Source of the DNA: an uncultured Clostridia bacterium
Lineage (GTDB): Bacteria > Bacillota > Clostridia > Christensenellales > UBA1242
Direction: 5' to 3'
DNA: 10,784 nt
Assembly (NCBI GenBank): GCA_947628195.1
Contig: CANQZB010000023.1
Coordinates: 1 to 10,784, forward strand
Shown here: positions 1 to 6,871 of the stretch, piece after piece
Numbering within the stretch: the stretch's first letter is position 1
Layout of the letters: each line of letters starts with the position of its first letter
Position numbers and translations under genes: made by a program
The notes under the pieces: model-generated
Seen by the model: only the letters and a program-made list of their open reading frames with translations
Told to the model about the DNA's origin: nothing
The model's database searches: none

Positions 1-438
1 CGCAAAACCAGCGACGCTTCCGCCCACATGGCAAGCTAGCGCAGTTGCTGCATCGTTGCCACTTCTTAACATTAAGCCATATAATAAATCTTTAATCTTT
101 ATTGTTTCGCCCTGCCTTAAATATATGCTTGTGCCTTCAACGCCGATTGAACAATCATCAACTTGAATGTACTCATCGAGGTCTTGGCAGTTGTTTAAAA
201 CTGTTATGGCAGTAACAATTTTAGTAGTTGAAGCCATTGGCAATTTTTCATTTTCGTTTTTAGAGTACAAAATTCTACCAGTATTTTTTTCTAATACACA
301 CATAGATTTTGCTGACGAAGTGCTTGCATAAACTTGCACTGAGCGATTAACATTAATTACTGAAATAAGGCAAACACCAATCATCAATATGCATAAAAAA
401 GGCATGATAAATGCCCTAAAATTTAACTTTTTCATCAT
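1..438 (-). CDS. D-alanyl-D-alanine carboxypeptidase (PBP5/DacF-DacB type), N-terminal part
   Basis: Serine-type D,D-carboxypeptidase (peptidase family S11), which removes the terminal D-Ala from peptidoglycan stem peptides outside the membrane. My translation of the minus strand from 438 gives 146 open codons up to the window edge. A basic N-terminus and hydrophobic stretch (about residues 9-30) followed by V-Y-A before Ser39 form a signal peptide with a plausible signal peptidase I site. The catalytic SxxK motif is S70-T-T-K73 in the context MASTTKIVTA, and the SxN motif is S126-G-N128. The KTG motif and C-terminus lie outside the window. The start is ATGATGA, overlapping the ytfJ stop; GGAG at 444-447 sits 5 nt from the first ATG and 8 nt from the second (435), so either may be used. 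Position behind scpB-ytfI-ytfJ suggests cotranscription. Family is certain; the DacF versus DacB name is not. Confidence 0.95.
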   Translation of the reverse strand, partial: MMKKLNFRAFIMPFLCILMIGVCLISVINVNRSVQVYASTSSAKSMCVLEKNTGRILYSKNENEKLPMASTTKIVTAITVLNNCQDLDEYIQVDDCSIGVEGTSIYLRQGETIKIKDLLYGLMLRSGNDAATALACHVGGSVAGFA

Positions 439-821
439 TTTTTCTCCACAAACTTCTTTAGCACATCGGTTGCATTTTTAATTAATCCTAAATAGGCGTT
501 AGATTTGTCGGCATGAATAATTTTGTATTTATCCTTTTCAACCACAAAAAAACCGATAGGAGAAACTGTGAAACCACCTCCTGTTCCGCCCGCCATTGGG
601 AAATCGGCAGAATTGCGTTTGGCATTTAAATCGTTGTATTCCCCGCCTCCGGCAACAAAGCCAACACTTACTTTAGATATTGGAATAATTGAACTGCCAT
701 CTGGCATCGATATTGCATTGCCAATTACGCAATTTACGTCAATTAGTGTGCGGATTTTATCCAGCGAAACATCTATTAAGCTTTCAATCCTATTATCCTT
801 CTTTAAGTTTTTGTTTTCCAT
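435..821 (-). CDS. ytfJ: YtfJ/GerW family spore protein
   Basis: A 128-residue protein of the spore YtfJ (GerW) family. In Bacillus subtilis, GerW is a spore protein needed for normal germination in some nutrients; that role is family knowledge and is not shown here. The family core is clear: NCVIGNAISMPDGSSIIPIS (about residues 30-49), then VGFVAGGGEY, the glycine-rich FPMAGGTGGGFTVSPIGFFVV, and a C-terminal amphipathic helix ending in KKFVEKK. There is no signal peptide or membrane segment. The start at 821 has GGAG 8 nt upstream, inside the end of the DUF2953 gene, which it overlaps by 29 nt. Its stop overlaps the start of the carboxypeptidase gene (ATGA). The ytfI-ytfJ adjacency matches B. 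subtilis. Its presence implies descent from spore-formers but does not prove sporulation. Confidence 0.95.
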   Translation of the reverse strand: MENKNLKKDNRIESLIDVSLDKIRTLIDVNCVIGNAISMPDGSSIIPISKVSVGFVAGGGEYNDLNAKRNSADFPMAGGTGGGFTVSPIGFFVVEKDKYKIIHADKSNAYLGLIKNATDVLKKFVEKK

Positions 822-1371
822 GTTGTTCTCTCCACATAATAAATTTTGTATATATCAATGTATAAAGCATATCCCAAATTGAAATTCTAAAAACATTTGT
901 TACCCTAACATTGAATATATCTTGATTATATTTTGGCTCAACTGACACAAAAATATGTGAAGATTTTTTATTATTTTTCAATTTCCCCAATAATGATTTT
1001 ACTAAAACATCAATATAGCCACAGCCTACTGCTGTTATGCGAGAATCCAAATTATAACCAAAATTGGAAATAACATCTAGGTCTAAAAATTGTTCTCTAA
1101 AATACAGTTGATTAATTAGGCTCATTATAAACATAATTTTTGCATTTTTATTGCTAATTTTTTCTTTGCGCTCTTTTGCTTTATGGTTAATATAAACGTA
1201 TCCGTGCTTAATGCGAACTTTATATTCGAGCTTAATTTTATTAAACAACGTTATAATCACCGCACCCTTTAATCTAATTATGTTAAATTTAACATCAATT
1301 TTTACCAAAAAGGGATATATAAGCGAAAATAAATTTATTATATTTATAAATAAAAAAATAAGATTCCACAT
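793..1371 (-). CDS. DUF2953 protein (YtfI-like)
   Basis: A 192-residue protein of unknown function, assigned to DUF2953 mainly by its place directly upstream of ytfJ (as ytfI in B. subtilis) and by its shape. It has one N-terminal hydrophobic segment (about residues 1-23, WNLIFLFINIINLFSLIYPF), followed by a beta-rich basic region and a conserved-looking stretch around D112-Y125 (LDSRITAVGCGYID), which resembles the small Gly/Ala-rich core of DUF2953 proteins. It is probably anchored in the membrane with a cytoplasmic or external C-terminal domain. The ATG at 1371 is the first possible start in this frame after an in-frame stop. It has no strong Shine-Dalgarno sequence, only AAGAAA about 9 nt upstream, so translation may depend on coupling to scpB 28 nt before it. 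The 3' end overlaps ytfJ by 29 nt. Confidence 0.75.
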   Translation of the reverse strand: MWNLIFLFINIINLFSLIYPFLVKIDVKFNIIRLKGAVIITLFNKIKLEYKVRIKHGYVYINHKAKERKEKISNKNAKIMFIMSLINQLYFREQFLDLDVISNFGYNLDSRITAVGCGYIDVLVKSLLGKLKNNKKSSHIFVSVEPKYNQDIFNVRVTNVFRISIWDMLYTLIYTKFIMWREQHGKQKLKEG

Positions 1372-1399
1372 ATCAGTAGTTTCTTATTTTTAATTAAAA

Positions 1400-2017
1400 T
1401 TATTCGCCTTTTTTGTTTTCTTCTTCAGTTTTGTTGGCATTATCTTCTGGAATATCAAATTCTCTATATAAACTATCGCCCTCACTATGAATAACACGAA
1501 TTCTATCAAGCAGTTCGTTGTAATTTGGCAGGGAATCTATGCTTGGAAGTTCAAAGCGTTTTAAAAAATTTTCAGTTGTGCCAAACAATAGCGGTTTGCC
1601 CACAGTATCTTTTCTGCCAACTACTTCAATTAGGTTGTTAGACTGCAATAATTGAATTGCGTAATCACTATTCGCTCCTCTAATATTTTCTATATCTAAC
1701 CTTGTTATTGGTTGCTTGTAAGCTATAATTGCAACAGTTTCTAACGCTGCTTTTGTTAAACTGCGTTCTCTAATAGGATTTAAAATTTCGCTTATGCTTT
1801 CAACAATTGAAGGGTTGGAGCAAAATTGAATTTTGTTTTTATATTGAATTATATTAATGCCACTATCTTTATTGTATTTCTGTTTTAAAATATCAAGGCA
1901 TTTATTAAATTCGCGGTCATTCATCTCGTATTTAGATTTAAACTCGTCAACATCCACACCTTCACCGGCAACGAAAAGCACGCCTTCAATAACTCTGGCT
2001 ATTTCACTCAACTCCAT
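1400..2017 (-). CDS. scpB: Segregation and condensation protein B
   Basis: ScpB, the winged-helix (kite) subunit that dimerises and binds ScpA in the Smc-ScpAB condensin, which organises and separates the nucleoid. Length 205 is normal. The hallmark block is at residues 86-118 (SLTKAALETVAIIAYKQPIT, then R-x-DIENIRGANSD), followed by GRKDTVGKPLLFGTT and a phenylalanine-rich end at about 134-155. The N-terminal winged helix starts at residue 4. The C-terminal 40 residues are acidic and probably disordered (EDNANKTEEENKKGE). The start is supported by a strong AAGGAGG site 7 nt upstream of the ATG at 2017, inside the 3' end of scpA; the two genes overlap by 14 nt, the usual coupled arrangement for partners of one complex. 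Confidence 0.98.
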   Translation of the reverse strand: MELSEIARVIEGVLFVAGEGVDVDEFKSKYEMNDREFNKCLDILKQKYNKDSGINIIQYKNKIQFCSNPSIVESISEILNPIRERSLTKAALETVAIIAYKQPITRLDIENIRGANSDYAIQLLQSNNLIEVVGRKDTVGKPLLFGTTENFLKRFELPSIDSLPNYNELLDRIRVIHSEGDSLYREFDIPEDNANKTEEENKKGE

Positions 2018-2762
2018 TGTTTTCCTCCTTGCGTTTAATTAAAATATCTTCATATCGTTCGTTTTGAACAACTTCAATTTTTTGAAACTTTAATAATTCT
2101 AAAATGGCTAGAAATACTGTAATAATTTCAAGTTTACTGTATGTTTCATCAAACAGACTAAAAAAGTTAATTTCCTTGTTTTCTTTAAGCACATTTGTTA
2201 AAAACGAAATTTTATCTGCAACAGTCCATCTATCCCGGTTGATTTTCTTTTCGGGTGGGTTTTCCTTATCCTTTGTGCGCATCAAAATAAAGGCAAAAGC
2301 ATCTAAAAGTTTCTCTAAATTAAACTGGTTAAACACAATGCGCGTGTCCCCAGCGGATTTATCCGGCTGTTTATAAAATCTGTTTACATTTTCTATGTTG
2401 TGCAAATTATCGCCAGCCTCTTTAAATAATTGATATTCTTGCAACTGCAGTTTTAGCTTTAATTCTGGGTCCATTTCCTCTTCTTGCTCACTTGTTTGTT
2501 CTACAGGGAGTAAACTGCGTGATTTTATTTCTAGCAAAATGCTTGTCATGTTCAAAAACTCACTTGCCTGCTCCATATCCAGTTCGGAAATGTTTTCCAT
2601 ATATTTTAAATATTGGTCTGTAATTGAAGAAATTTTAACTTCCATAATTGACATGTTGCTTTCTTTAATAAGATGCAATAAAAGATCTAATGGACCTTCA
2701 AATCCATCTAATTTAAATGTTAATTGAGAAGAATTTTCTTCCATTTCATTTAATTCAGCCAT
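2004..2762 (-). CDS. scpA: Segregation and condensation protein A
   Basis: ScpA, the kleisin subunit that bridges the Smc heads and recruits ScpB. It is 252 residues long, as usual. The N-terminal family signature is at about residues 17-31 (KLDGFEGPLDLLLHL), followed by the helices that contact the Smc neck (I-x-E-V-K-I-x-x-I-T-x-QYL). A central charged linker (QTSEQEEEMDPELKLKLQLQ) contains the ScpB-binding region. The C-terminal winged helix that binds the Smc cap shows TVFLAILELLKFQKIEVVQ near residues 215-233. The stop of the upstream protease and this start share one base (TAATG), and an AGGGG site lies about 10 nt upstream, so 2762 is preferred over the in-frame ATG six codons later, which has no ribosome site. 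Confidence 0.98.
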   Translation of the reverse strand: MAELNEMEENSSQLTFKLDGFEGPLDLLLHLIKESNMSIMEVKISSITDQYLKYMENISELDMEQASEFLNMTSILLEIKSRSLLPVEQTSEQEEEMDPELKLKLQLQEYQLFKEAGDNLHNIENVNRFYKQPDKSAGDTRIVFNQFNLEKLLDAFAFILMRTKDKENPPEKKINRDRWTVADKISFLTNVLKENKEINFFSLFDETYSKLEIITVFLAILELLKFQKIEVVQNERYEDILIKRKEENNGVE

Positions 2763-3454
2763 TATATAATAACCCCTATGCTTGTAATTGGTAAATAAAT
2801 AAATCTGTAAATTAAAGATAAATATAAGTCTAAAATATCAAAGTTAAACAGCAAATCTGTAATAATGCTAACACCTAAAACTATTAAAATAATTCTAAAA
2901 CTGTTCTTTACACTAAAATTAATAAATTTGTTATCCGATTTCATAAATGAAGTAACAAAATTGAAACCATCAAAAGGATAAATTGGTAGCAAATTGAATA
3001 AGCACAAGAAGCTATTTACTAACATCAAATAATCTAGCAGATTATAAATATACCACATAAACTGATTTGGCAAGCCAACCGTTGCAAAAAGAATTGCAGA
3101 AATAATGGCGCACACTAGACCAAGTAAGAAATTAGATAAAATGCCCGCAATTGAAACAATCCTTATGCCCGTGCGGAACTTTTTAAAATTTAACGGATTA
3201 ACTTGCACAGGTTTTGCCCAACCCATACCAAAAAGCAAGAACATAATAAAGCCTGAAGTATCAATGTGCTTAAAAGGGTTTAATGTTAATCTGCCGGTAA
3301 TTTTGGGTGTTGGGTCCCCCATTTTATAAGCAGCTAAAGCGTGCGCAAATTCATGAACAGATAAAGAAAGAATAAATGCAAATACCACAAAAACAAAATC
3401 AAGTATTGCTTGTTCAAATGTTAAATTTTGATTAAACAACAAGTAGTACAGCAT
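2762..3454 (-). CDS. Site-2 protease family (M50) membrane metalloprotease
   Basis: A 230-residue membrane-embedded zinc metalloprotease of the short M50 group often annotated as YwhC-like or site-2 protease family protein, with no PDZ domain. The zinc motif HEFAH is at residues 34-38 inside the first long hydrophobic segment, and the third ligand is Asp162 in NLLPIYPFDGF (consensus NLLPxxPxDG). Between them are LNPFKHID (58-65) and the substrate-side loop WAKPVQVNPLNF, both usual in this group. I count about five or six hydrophobic segments. The substrate is unknown. GGGAGG lies just 4 nt upstream of the ATG. The gene follows recJ by 51 nt and touches scpA, an arrangement that I recall from other Clostridia and that suggests cotranscription. 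Confidence 0.93.
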   Translation of the reverse strand: MLYYLLFNQNLTFEQAILDFVFVVFAFILSLSVHEFAHALAAYKMGDPTPKITGRLTLNPFKHIDTSGFIMFLLFGMGWAKPVQVNPLNFKKFRTGIRIVSIAGILSNFLLGLVCAIISAILFATVGLPNQFMWYIYNLLDYLMLVNSFLCLFNLLPIYPFDGFNFVTSFMKSDNKFINFSVKNSFRIILIVLGVSIITDLLFNFDILDLYLSLIYRFIYLPITSIGVII

Positions 3455-3505
3455 CCTTCCTCCCTTTTTGAATTTGTTGTGTATTATACAACTAAACCAT
3501 ACAAA

Positions 3506-5899
3506 TTATTGTGTATTTTCGGTTTTAAGTAATGTTAAGCGATTATACGTCGAACTGGCATTTAACGGATTTTTAATTTCTGTAATGTTTAGTATTTCGC
3601 TATCCGATTCATTTGTTATAATTATACCCAATTCCTTAAAAACCTGCAAGCAAATTGTGAATTGTAAATAAGAATATTCCCCATTCTTTACTTTTTTAAT
3701 TATATTTGTGAACATATCATAACAGTAATAGCCCGCTATTTTATTTTCAAAAGCAAACTGAATTAGCCTGAAATATTTGCCAAATTCATTTCTAGATAAA
3801 TCGATTTTATTTAATAGTGAGATGCTAATAACTGGAGTGTGTGGCAAATAAATTGTGGATTTAGTTTCTTTTTGGAGTGCAGATAAGTATCCCATATTTA
3901 TAATAGGATCTAAAAATATAATTCGGCTAAATGTGTTAAACGATTTAAAATTGGTGGGTGCCAAAATTATTGTGTTTAACCCTGTATCGTCATTTATATC
4001 AAAAAGCCTATTGCGAAAAATGTTTTTACTATCAAAAATAGATTTAAAATTGATGTAGGTATTATAATCATTTGCAACAATTAGTGTGCCATAAACATTT
4101 TTATCCATATCCACAAGCAAACGGATAAGTTGATCGCGGTTATAATTGTTGAACGAATAACTGCCGTCAAGCGGATATATTAATTGTTTTAAATACTCTG
4201 CCTCTATTATTTCGCTGTTTTGCGGTCTGTAAATATCTTCATAATCTATTGATTTAACAATGCCAGATATTTTTTTTGCGTTTCTAAAAGTATCAATGTT
4301 CAAATCTGCTAAAATGTTGCATGAAGTGTTGCCAGATAAAACATAATACATATTGCTAGCGTTAAATGCCAACAAGTTAAAGTTTGGATAAGACAAAACT
4401 AAATGTTGTGGGTGTTTTGGCAAACTGCTTATATATGCATTTTTTAGTGTAAATTTGAAAATTGGTCTGGAATTCATATGCCCACATGGCTCTAATTTAT
4501 CTATGTCTTCCACCATTTTCATAGTAATTGACATTTCATCAAGTTCAAAATCGTAAACTTTGGTTGGCAAAAAGGCCGATTTATTTAAATTTTGTTCAAC
4601 ATAAATGTTTGTAAGGCGCACAAATTCATCAAAATTATCCACCTTTAATGTTAAGCCTGCGGCCATTGGGTGCCCACCAAATTTGGTTAACAAGTGAGGC
4701 ATACTGCTTAAAAGTGTGTGAACATTTACACCATTTACACTTCTGCATGAGCCAACTAAATTATCTTCAACTTGACTAAACAAAAATGTTGGCCTGTGAA
4801 ATTCTTCTGCTATGCGCGCTGAAACTATGCCTAAAATACCACTATCCCATTCCGGGCTAGACATTGTAATTGCGCTAATTTTAAAAATATCTAGTTTGCT
4901 TAATTCTGTTTTAACATCAACGTAAACTTTATCACATAATTGTTGGCGTTGATTATTAAATTCCAATATTTGTTTAATAATTTTTTTTATCTGATAAGGG
5001 TCCTCTTCCATATATAAATTTAGGCTGGTTTCGGCTGAACCCATACGCCCGCTAGCATTAATTTTAGGCGCAAGTTTAAAGGCTATATCGCTAGATTTAC
5101 AATTATTTGGCGTTAACCCGCACTCGTGCATTAATTTAATGATGCCTAATGGGGCTTTGTTCATATGTTGTAAGCCTAAATAAACGATTGCCCTATTTTC
5201 ATCGCACAATTCAACAATGTCCGCAATCGTTGCTATGGCGCAAATAGAAATATATTCCATTGCTTTATTTAGCCCGGCAAGAGCCTGAACTAACTTAAAA
5301 GCAACCCCAGCACCGCACAGTGAGTGAAACGGATAAATTTCGCTTGTTTTAGGGTTAATAATTAAACAATCTGGCAGTTTTTCGCCACGTTCGTGATGGT
5401 CGGTAACTATAATGTCAACACCATTAGCCTTTAAATATTCGGTTTCCTCTACCGCAGTTATACCGCAATCCACAGTAATAATTAAGTCTGGTTTCGATGT
5501 ATTAAATATCTTTTCCAGTGTTTGAATTGTTAAGCCGTAGCCATCTTCATAGCGATTTGGCATAAAATTAGAGACATTTGCATTTATAGAACGGAAATAT
5601 TTTAACAAAATAGAACTTGCGCTAATTCCGTCAACATCATAATCTCCAAATATCAAAATTTTGTGGTTTTGCTTTAAATGAAAGTTGATTTTTTCCACAA
5701 CATCTTGCATATTTTCAAACAAGAATGGGTCATTTATATCATTTATGCTAGGATTTAAGAATTTTTTAATTTTATCTTGAGTATTAACCCCGCGCGAAAA
5801 TAGAAGACGCACTAAATGTTCATCAATGTTAAACATTTTTGACATCTCTTCTAATTCATTTTCATTAAAATCATCCTCTATTGTACAAATATATTTCAT
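3506..5899 (-). CDS. recJ: Single-stranded-DNA-specific exonuclease RecJ
   Basis: RecJ, the 5'-3' single-strand DNA exonuclease of recombination and mismatch or base-excision repair. It is 797 residues, close to the B. subtilis protein. DHH phosphoesterase motifs that bind the two metal ions are all present: D86-Y-D88-V-D90-G, VD144CG, D167-H168-H169 and D227 in ATIADIVEL. CGAGVAFKL (195-203) and KINASGRMGS (279-288) follow. The DHHA1 domain shows R386-S-V-N-G and FGGHPMAAGL (407-416). The OB fold and the Firmicutes C-terminal extension fill residues 430-797. The start MKYICTIEDD matches the usual MKW-type N-terminus. Oddly, no Shine-Dalgarno sequence is present: the ATG follows TTTTAATTAA only 13 nt after a terminator-like hairpin. 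No promoter is visible in that short gap. Confidence 0.98.
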   Translation of the reverse strand: MKYICTIEDDFNENELEEMSKMFNIDEHLVRLLFSRGVNTQDKIKKFLNPSINDINDPFLFENMQDVVEKINFHLKQNHKILIFGDYDVDGISASSILLKYFRSINANVSNFMPNRYEDGYGLTIQTLEKIFNTSKPDLIITVDCGITAVEETEYLKANGVDIIVTDHHERGEKLPDCLIINPKTSEIYPFHSLCGAGVAFKLVQALAGLNKAMEYISICAIATIADIVELCDENRAIVYLGLQHMNKAPLGIIKLMHECGLTPNNCKSSDIAFKLAPKINASGRMGSAETSLNLYMEEDPYQIKKIIKQILEFNNQRQQLCDKVYVDVKTELSKLDIFKISAITMSSPEWDSGILGIVSARIAEEFHRPTFLFSQVEDNLVGSCRSVNGVNVHTLLSSMPHLLTKFGGHPMAAGLTLKVDNFDEFVRLTNIYVEQNLNKSAFLPTKVYDFELDEMSITMKMVEDIDKLEPCGHMNSRPIFKFTLKNAYISSLPKHPQHLVLSYPNFNLLAFNASNMYYVLSGNTSCNILADLNIDTFRNAKKISGIVKSIDYEDIYRPQNSEIIEAEYLKQLIYPLDGSYSFNNYNRDQLIRLLVDMDKNVYGTLIVANDYNTYINFKSIFDSKNIFRNRLFDINDDTGLNTIILAPTNFKSFNTFSRIIFLDPIINMGYLSALQKETKSTIYLPHTPVISISLLNKIDLSRNEFGKYFRLIQFAFENKIAGYYCYDMFTNIIKKVKNGEYSYLQFTICLQVFKELGIIITNESDSEILNITEIKNPLNASSTYNRLTLLKTENTQ

Positions 5900-5912
5900 T
5901 TAATTAAAACCA

Positions 5913-5937
5913 AAATGCCTTTACATGAAAGGCATTT
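5913..5937 (-). terminator. Intrinsic terminator or attenuator between secF and recJ
   Basis: A perfect 10-bp stem: AAATGCCTTT (5913-5922), loop 5923-5927, AAAGGCATTT (5928-5937). On the minus strand it is followed by TTTTGGTTTT, so it should end the secD-secF transcript. The plus-strand side is also T-rich (TTTATTTTTATTT), so it could work in both directions. It begins 5 nt after the secF stop and ends 13 nt before the recJ ATG, so any readthrough into recJ passes through it. Confidence 0.8.
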
Positions 5938-5941
5938 ATTT

Positions 5942-6871
5942 TTATTTATTTCGCGCTCTTTTTTTATGTGTGTAAGTTATAAACACACTCCAAACAAAAG
6001 GAATTACATACCAAACATCTGCAAGCAAGGTTACTGCCAAGAACAATAGGTTTAACGATACATATTTTAGTGGGTTTGGTGCTAGAGCCACAAACAATAA
6101 TCCTGTAGCAAACAGCGCCATTGTTAAGAATATTGCCCTATTTTTAGTGCTTTTTACTGCACCATTAATAGCCCCAGCAAAATCGTTGGTTTGTAATCTT
6201 TCATCCTCTCTAATATGTTCAAATATTGCAAAGGCAACGTAAACAACCAAAAGATTTAATATTACTAGCATTGCAAAATAACTTAAGCCTATTGTTATCC
6301 TTAAAATGGCTGTTAAACATAGATACAAAATTGTTGCAAAAACACAGGATAATATTGTTGTAATTGCGCTTGCGCCATTGTATCTAAAATATGCAAATAT
6401 TGATGAAACTGTAACCAACAAAATTATAGCAAGTGCTGTGTAAACATAATCTGCATTTCTAACAATTTTTGAAACTTTTACATGGGCCGTAACATCTTCT
6501 TCAGCTAATGAAAGTTTTGTTATAACCGCTTCGTTTATTGCAGTTTGTTTATCGCCAGACAAAGAATTTAAATATCTAACAATAAGTTTGGTGTTTTCAC
6601 CTTCGCCAAAAACGGAGATATTATCAAAATTGCCACCATTTGATTCTACAATATTTTGAATTTCTTTTGAAAATTTAGATATTTGTTTGCTTTCATAGGT
6701 GTGAACAGAAACGCTAAATTCTGTATAACCTTTCATTTCAAAATTGCCGTTAAAGCCAAAGCAAGCTATTACAACGATGCCCACTATGACCAACAAAGCA
6801 AGCCCAATCAACGCAAATTTGTTTCTTTTAAAATACTCTTTGTTCGATTTAGAAAAATCTCTTTTAATCAT
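5942..6871 (-). CDS. secF: Protein translocase subunit SecF (divergent)
   Basis: SecF, the partner of SecD in the proton-driven complex that helps SecYEG pull proteins across the membrane. The start is set at 6871 (309 residues, MIKRDFSKSN): AAAGGAGG lies 5 nt upstream, whereas the ATG at 6907 has no ribosome site and would overlap secD by 44 nt. The architecture fits SecF: a first membrane segment at about 18-39, an external domain to about 138, then five segments to about 300 and a basic tail. IFEHIRE (216-222) matches the family FDRIRE, and KNRAIFLT (243-250) keeps the conserved Arg (R245). However, the GYSxND motif before it is replaced by LNLLVVYV, so its Asp is missing, and the DFxGG motif is reduced to EMKGYTEF (45-52). 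The gene is coupled to secD by an 8-nt overlap and ends at the hairpin before recJ. Confidence 0.93.
   Translation of the reverse strand: MIKRDFSKSNKEYFKRNKFALIGLALLVIVGIVVIACFGFNGNFEMKGYTEFSVSVHTYESKQISKFSKEIQNIVESNGGNFDNISVFGEGENTKLIVRYLNSLSGDKQTAINEAVITKLSLAEEDVTAHVKVSKIVRNADYVYTALAIILLVTVSSIFAYFRYNGASAITTILSCVFATILYLCLTAILRITIGLSYFAMLVILNLLVVYVAFAIFEHIREDERLQTNDFAGAINGAVKSTKNRAIFLTMALFATGLLFVALAPNPLKYVSLNLLFLAVTLLADVWYVIPFVWSVFITYTHKKRARNK

Noticed and set aside
3474..3490. Hairpin GTTGT/ACAAC between recJ and the M50 gene as a terminator
   Set aside because: Only 5 bp with a mismatch on the transcribed strand and no T tract after it; the genes are probably cotranscribed.
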